DNA from: CAYRJD01 sp965247395
Lineage (GTDB): Bacteria > Actinomycetota > Acidimicrobiia > Acidimicrobiales > Poriferisodalaceae
DNA length: 64,000 bases
Assembly (NCBI GenBank): GCA_965247395.1
Contig: OZ252012.1
Location: 1,612,001 to 1,676,000 of the forward strand
Reading direction: 5' to 3'
In this document: in pieces, positions 61,889-64,000 of the stretch
How positions within the stretch are numbered: position 1 is the first letter of the stretch
How the letters are laid out: each line of letters starts with the position of its first letter
Notes under the pieces: generated by a model
The model's database searches: none
Seen by the model: only the letters and a program-made list of their open reading frames with translations
Told to the model about the DNA's origin: nothing
Made by a program: the position numbers and the translations under genes

Positions 61889-63214
61889 TTAGCTCGCTTC
61901 GCCGGCGCTATCAGCCTCACCGCCGTCAGCCTCGTTACCCAGCAGTTCGATGCGAGCAAGCCACAGCCCCGGAGCGACGATTTCGTTAGGGGTGGGCCAA
62001 TGAGATGGGTCGCTCCACAGCAGCGCCAAACCCTCATCGCCTGCACGCTCATCTACACCATTCACAAATTCGCCAGCCTGTTTGGCCTGCTTGTTGTCGA
62101 TACTGGCACCGAGCAGCAGCGAAACAAATTTTTCGGCTGTTGAGTTCATCGGCTGCCTGCGGCGCAGCGCTTCGGTCAATGCGTCGTAACTGGTGATCAA
62201 TCTGCGCCCCGCGGCTTCGAGCACATGGTTTACGTAGGCGTCGATGAGTGCCAGGCGAATCCCCAGCTCCTCAGCAATTGCGGCTTGGTCTTCGCTCCGT
62301 CCGGCACCTAGGAGCAGTTCAGGTTTGCCGAGCGCCTTTTGCATTTCAAATTGAATAAGAGCCTGATCTGGTGCCCCGTCAGAGAGGTCTGGATTTTGCT
62401 CAATCTGTTCTTCCAGTTGCCGCTGCAGCGCAGCAGGGTCATAAAGGAACCCGTCGGCGTAACGCTCAAGCAGTTGGTTTATGTCAGCGCGCACATGTGG
62501 CACCGAGAACACGGCGTGTAAAGCCATTTGGCGAATGCTCACCCATAGCAGCACGCCACTGATATCAAGATTCCATTCCTTGGCGAAGTCTGCGATGTTT
62601 GGACCGATCAGGTTGATGGTGTCGGAATCTGAGGGCAGTAACAGGCCGTAATCGCCGAAGGCACTCTTAGCCAGATTTCCAGTCATCGTTCCAGCGCAGA
62701 TACCTATCAACACCGGGCTCATGTGCTTCATGAGCTGCTCAAAAATTTTGTTGCCCTGGGCTGCGAACATATTGATCTCAGGGGTGTCCGTTTCGATTTC
62801 GTTATCTTCGACTGCGTCTCCTCCGGCGTTGCTATCTCCGGACGCGGTGCCAGCGTTTGGGTCGAGCCGTTTCGCGGCGTGCTCCAACAGTGGCTGACAA
62901 CGCTTCAGAGCGTCATTTGCCCACTGAGAACGAATAACCAGCTCAAGCTTTGGAGCAACCCCTTTAGCCGTTGGCTCAAGCCCGGTCACCTTTGCGACAT
63001 GCAACTCCGCTGCACGCGTCAGGTGTTCCAGCGTTACCCGTTCGGCTGGATCGACGTTTTTTTCAGCCGAACCGTCCGTGGCTATCTGCGCGGCTATTTG
63101 CCTAGCGCTTGCCCAGATGTCGATTTGGGCAGGAAATAGGGAACCTAAATCACCCCAAAATGGAATTCCGTCAAATGGGTTATCCGGATCAGTAGGTGGT
63201 TGATCTTCTCCCAC
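61889..63214 (-). CDS. DUF2342-family (zinc metalloprotease-like) protein
   Basis: This 441-residue actinobacterial protein matches the family annotated as putative hydrolase or zinc-dependent metalloprotease linked to F420 genomes. It has a FWGDLGSLF start, long helices, MSPVLIGICAGTMTGNLAKSAFGDYGLLLP near residue 163 and VPHVRADINQLLERYADG near 238. The expected HExxH zinc site is not visible; the equivalent position reads ALHAVFSVPH, so activity is doubtful. An acidic Asp/Gly/Ala insert lies near 118-145. Function unknown. Confidence 0.75.
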   Translation of the reverse strand: MGEDQPPTDPDNPFDGIPFWGDLGSLFPAQIDIWASARQIAAQIATDGSAEKNVDPAERVTLEHLTRAAELHVAKVTGLEPTAKGVAPKLELVIRSQWANDALKRCQPLLEHAAKRLDPNAGTASGDSNAGGDAVEDNEIETDTPEINMFAAQGNKIFEQLMKHMSPVLIGICAGTMTGNLAKSAFGDYGLLLPSDSDTINLIGPNIADFAKEWNLDISGVLLWVSIRQMALHAVFSVPHVRADINQLLERYADGFLYDPAALQRQLEEQIEQNPDLSDGAPDQALIQFEMQKALGKPELLLGAGRSEDQAAIAEELGIRLALIDAYVNHVLEAAGRRLITSYDALTEALRRRQPMNSTAEKFVSLLLGASIDNKQAKQAGEFVNGVDERAGDEGLALLWSDPSHWPTPNEIVAPGLWLARIELLGNEADGGEADSAGEAS

Positions 63215-63225
63215 AAGGGCATCGT

Positions 63226-64000
63226 ATGGCTATGGCAGACGATGCGTCCTTGCGCCCCGACACTGTTGCGGCCCCACCATGCACTGAATCACCCTCGCAA
63301 GCGCTCGCCGGGCCCCTCGCGCAATCGGCGATGCAGACGCCTGTGCTGGTAACTGGTGCGACGGGTGTAATCGGCACTCGGATAACACTTTTCTTGGCGT
63401 CGGCCGGCTTTGACGTAACCGCTGTCGAAAGCCTTACAACTGTTCCGCCAGGCACAATCGCAGCCGTTCATCTACGGCTAGGTCCCGAGCAAGATCAACC
63501 GAGACTAAAGAGGCTGCTAGCAGCGTCTCAAACAGCCGGCGTGAAGCATGTGACCCTGGTGTCTAGCGCAAGCGTGTACGGAGCCTGGCCTGACAATTCG
63601 ATACCACTGAGCGAGGACTCTCCTGTGCGGCCCAATCCGGAAACACCCTTTGCGCTCAGACACGCTGAGGCTGAGCGCATGGTGCAGAACTGGACCGGCG
63701 GCACCACCGCAATTCTGCGACCCGCACCGGTGGTGTCATCTCCCATGGGCGGCCCGATTGGCGAGGCGATGCTGGCAACCGCTCCAGCCAGAGTTAGAGA
63801 CGATCACCCACCCAGTCAGTTTTTGCATCTTGATGACCTGGCACGTGCGGTAGTGGTTTCGGTTCAAAAACAACTGTCGGGCGTGTTTAACGTTTCACCA
63901 AACGGTTGGCTGAGCCCGGCCGAACTGCTAGAGCTGTTGGGCACTCGCCCCAAGAGACGCCTGCCCTGGGTGCGGTCGCAGAGACTGGATCGTTACGTGG
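63226..64000 (+). CDS. NAD-dependent epimerase/dehydratase family protein (3' truncated by window)
   Basis: At least 258 codons are present. After a Pro/Ser/Ala leader of about 35 residues comes VLVTGATGVIGTRITLFL, the NAD-binding start of extended SDRs, then HVTLVSSASVYGAWPD near residue 106 and FLHLDDLARAVV near 203. The usual YxxxK reads as FALRHAEAERM, so the catalytic Tyr appears replaced by Phe and the Lys by His. It may be a binding or altered-function member. The end lies beyond the window. Confidence 0.75.
   Translation, partial: MAMADDASLRPDTVAAPPCTESPSQALAGPLAQSAMQTPVLVTGATGVIGTRITLFLASAGFDVTAVESLTTVPPGTIAAVHLRLGPEQDQPRLKRLLAASQTAGVKHVTLVSSASVYGAWPDNSIPLSEDSPVRPNPETPFALRHAEAERMVQNWTGGTTAILRPAPVVSSPMGGPIGEAMLATAPARVRDDHPPSQFLHLDDLARAVVVSVQKQLSGVFNVSPNGWLSPAELLELLGTRPKRRLPWVRSQRLDRYV

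Overview
The window reads as chromosomal DNA of a high-GC actinobacterium, most likely from the Acidimicrobiia or a nearby lineage. This is inferred from three WhiB-family proteins, an ssd-tadA-tadB-tadC-flp-tadE locus in the actinobacterial order, a DUF2342-type protein, a small acyl-CoA-carboxylase epsilon-like protein, frequent GTG/TTG starts, and tight gene packing with ATGA/GTGA/TTGA stop-start overlaps. I see no transposase, integrase, phage structural gene, rRNA or CRISPR array.

Layout, left to right. 1-5.6 kb: the end of a probable crotonyl-CoA carboxylase/reductase, a methylmalonyl/ethylmalonyl-CoA epimerase, and a BMP-type nucleoside ABC importer (lipoprotein, two permeases, double ATPase). 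5.7-10.6 kb: a minus-strand pair, methylthioribose-1-phosphate isomerase (mtnA) and a class II aldolase/SDR fusion, divergent from an acyl-CoA synthetase. 10.7-19.4 kb: menaquinone genes. A MerR HTH protein is fused to isochorismate synthase and is followed by overlapping menD, menH and menC, then rmuC and a convergent menE. 19.5-27.5 kb: two nucleases, a VOC protein, a propionyl/acyl-CoA carboxylase beta subunit with its small epsilon-like partner, a family III CoA-transferase, a probable ethylmalonyl-CoA mutase and Aat. 27.6-33.6 kb: cyclophilin, aspartokinase, Asd, a response regulator abutting tRNA-Pro, an NfeD-like protein and WhiB. 33.6-38.4 kb: selB, selA and apbC in one minus-strand operon, divergent from an A-type Fe-S carrier. 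38.4-48.6 kb: PPOX protein, polytopic membrane protein, SDR, RidA, type II glutamine synthetase, NAD synthetase, nucleotide-sugar epimerase, sigma factor and metallophosphoesterase. 48.6-50.2 kb: a gene broken by two in-frame stops, a 25-aa membrane peptide and selC (tRNA-Sec). 50.2-54 kb: a minimal Tad pilus locus. 54-61.8 kb: two WhiB, tatA, a complete pstSCAB-phoU locus and an MFS carrier. 61.9-64 kb: a DUF2342-family protein and a truncated epimerase gene.

Three functional themes run through the window. (1) Acyl-CoA carbon metabolism: ccr end, epimerase, ecm, carboxylase and CoA-transferase together suggest the ethylmalonyl-CoA pathway. (2) Selenocysteine decoding: selA, selB and selC are all present, although I found no convincing selenoprotein here. 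(3) Salvage of 5'-deoxy/methylthio-ribose phosphates (mtnA plus aldolase-SDR), beside a nucleoside importer.

The most unusual observations are the MerR-isochorismate synthase fusion heading the men operon; the 302-codon frame next to selC that is interrupted only by an in-frame TGA and an in-frame TAG; and pervasive short tandem duplications. The duplications lie in frame inside housekeeping enzymes (12-30 bp units), at gene ends, and in three divergent intergenic regions.
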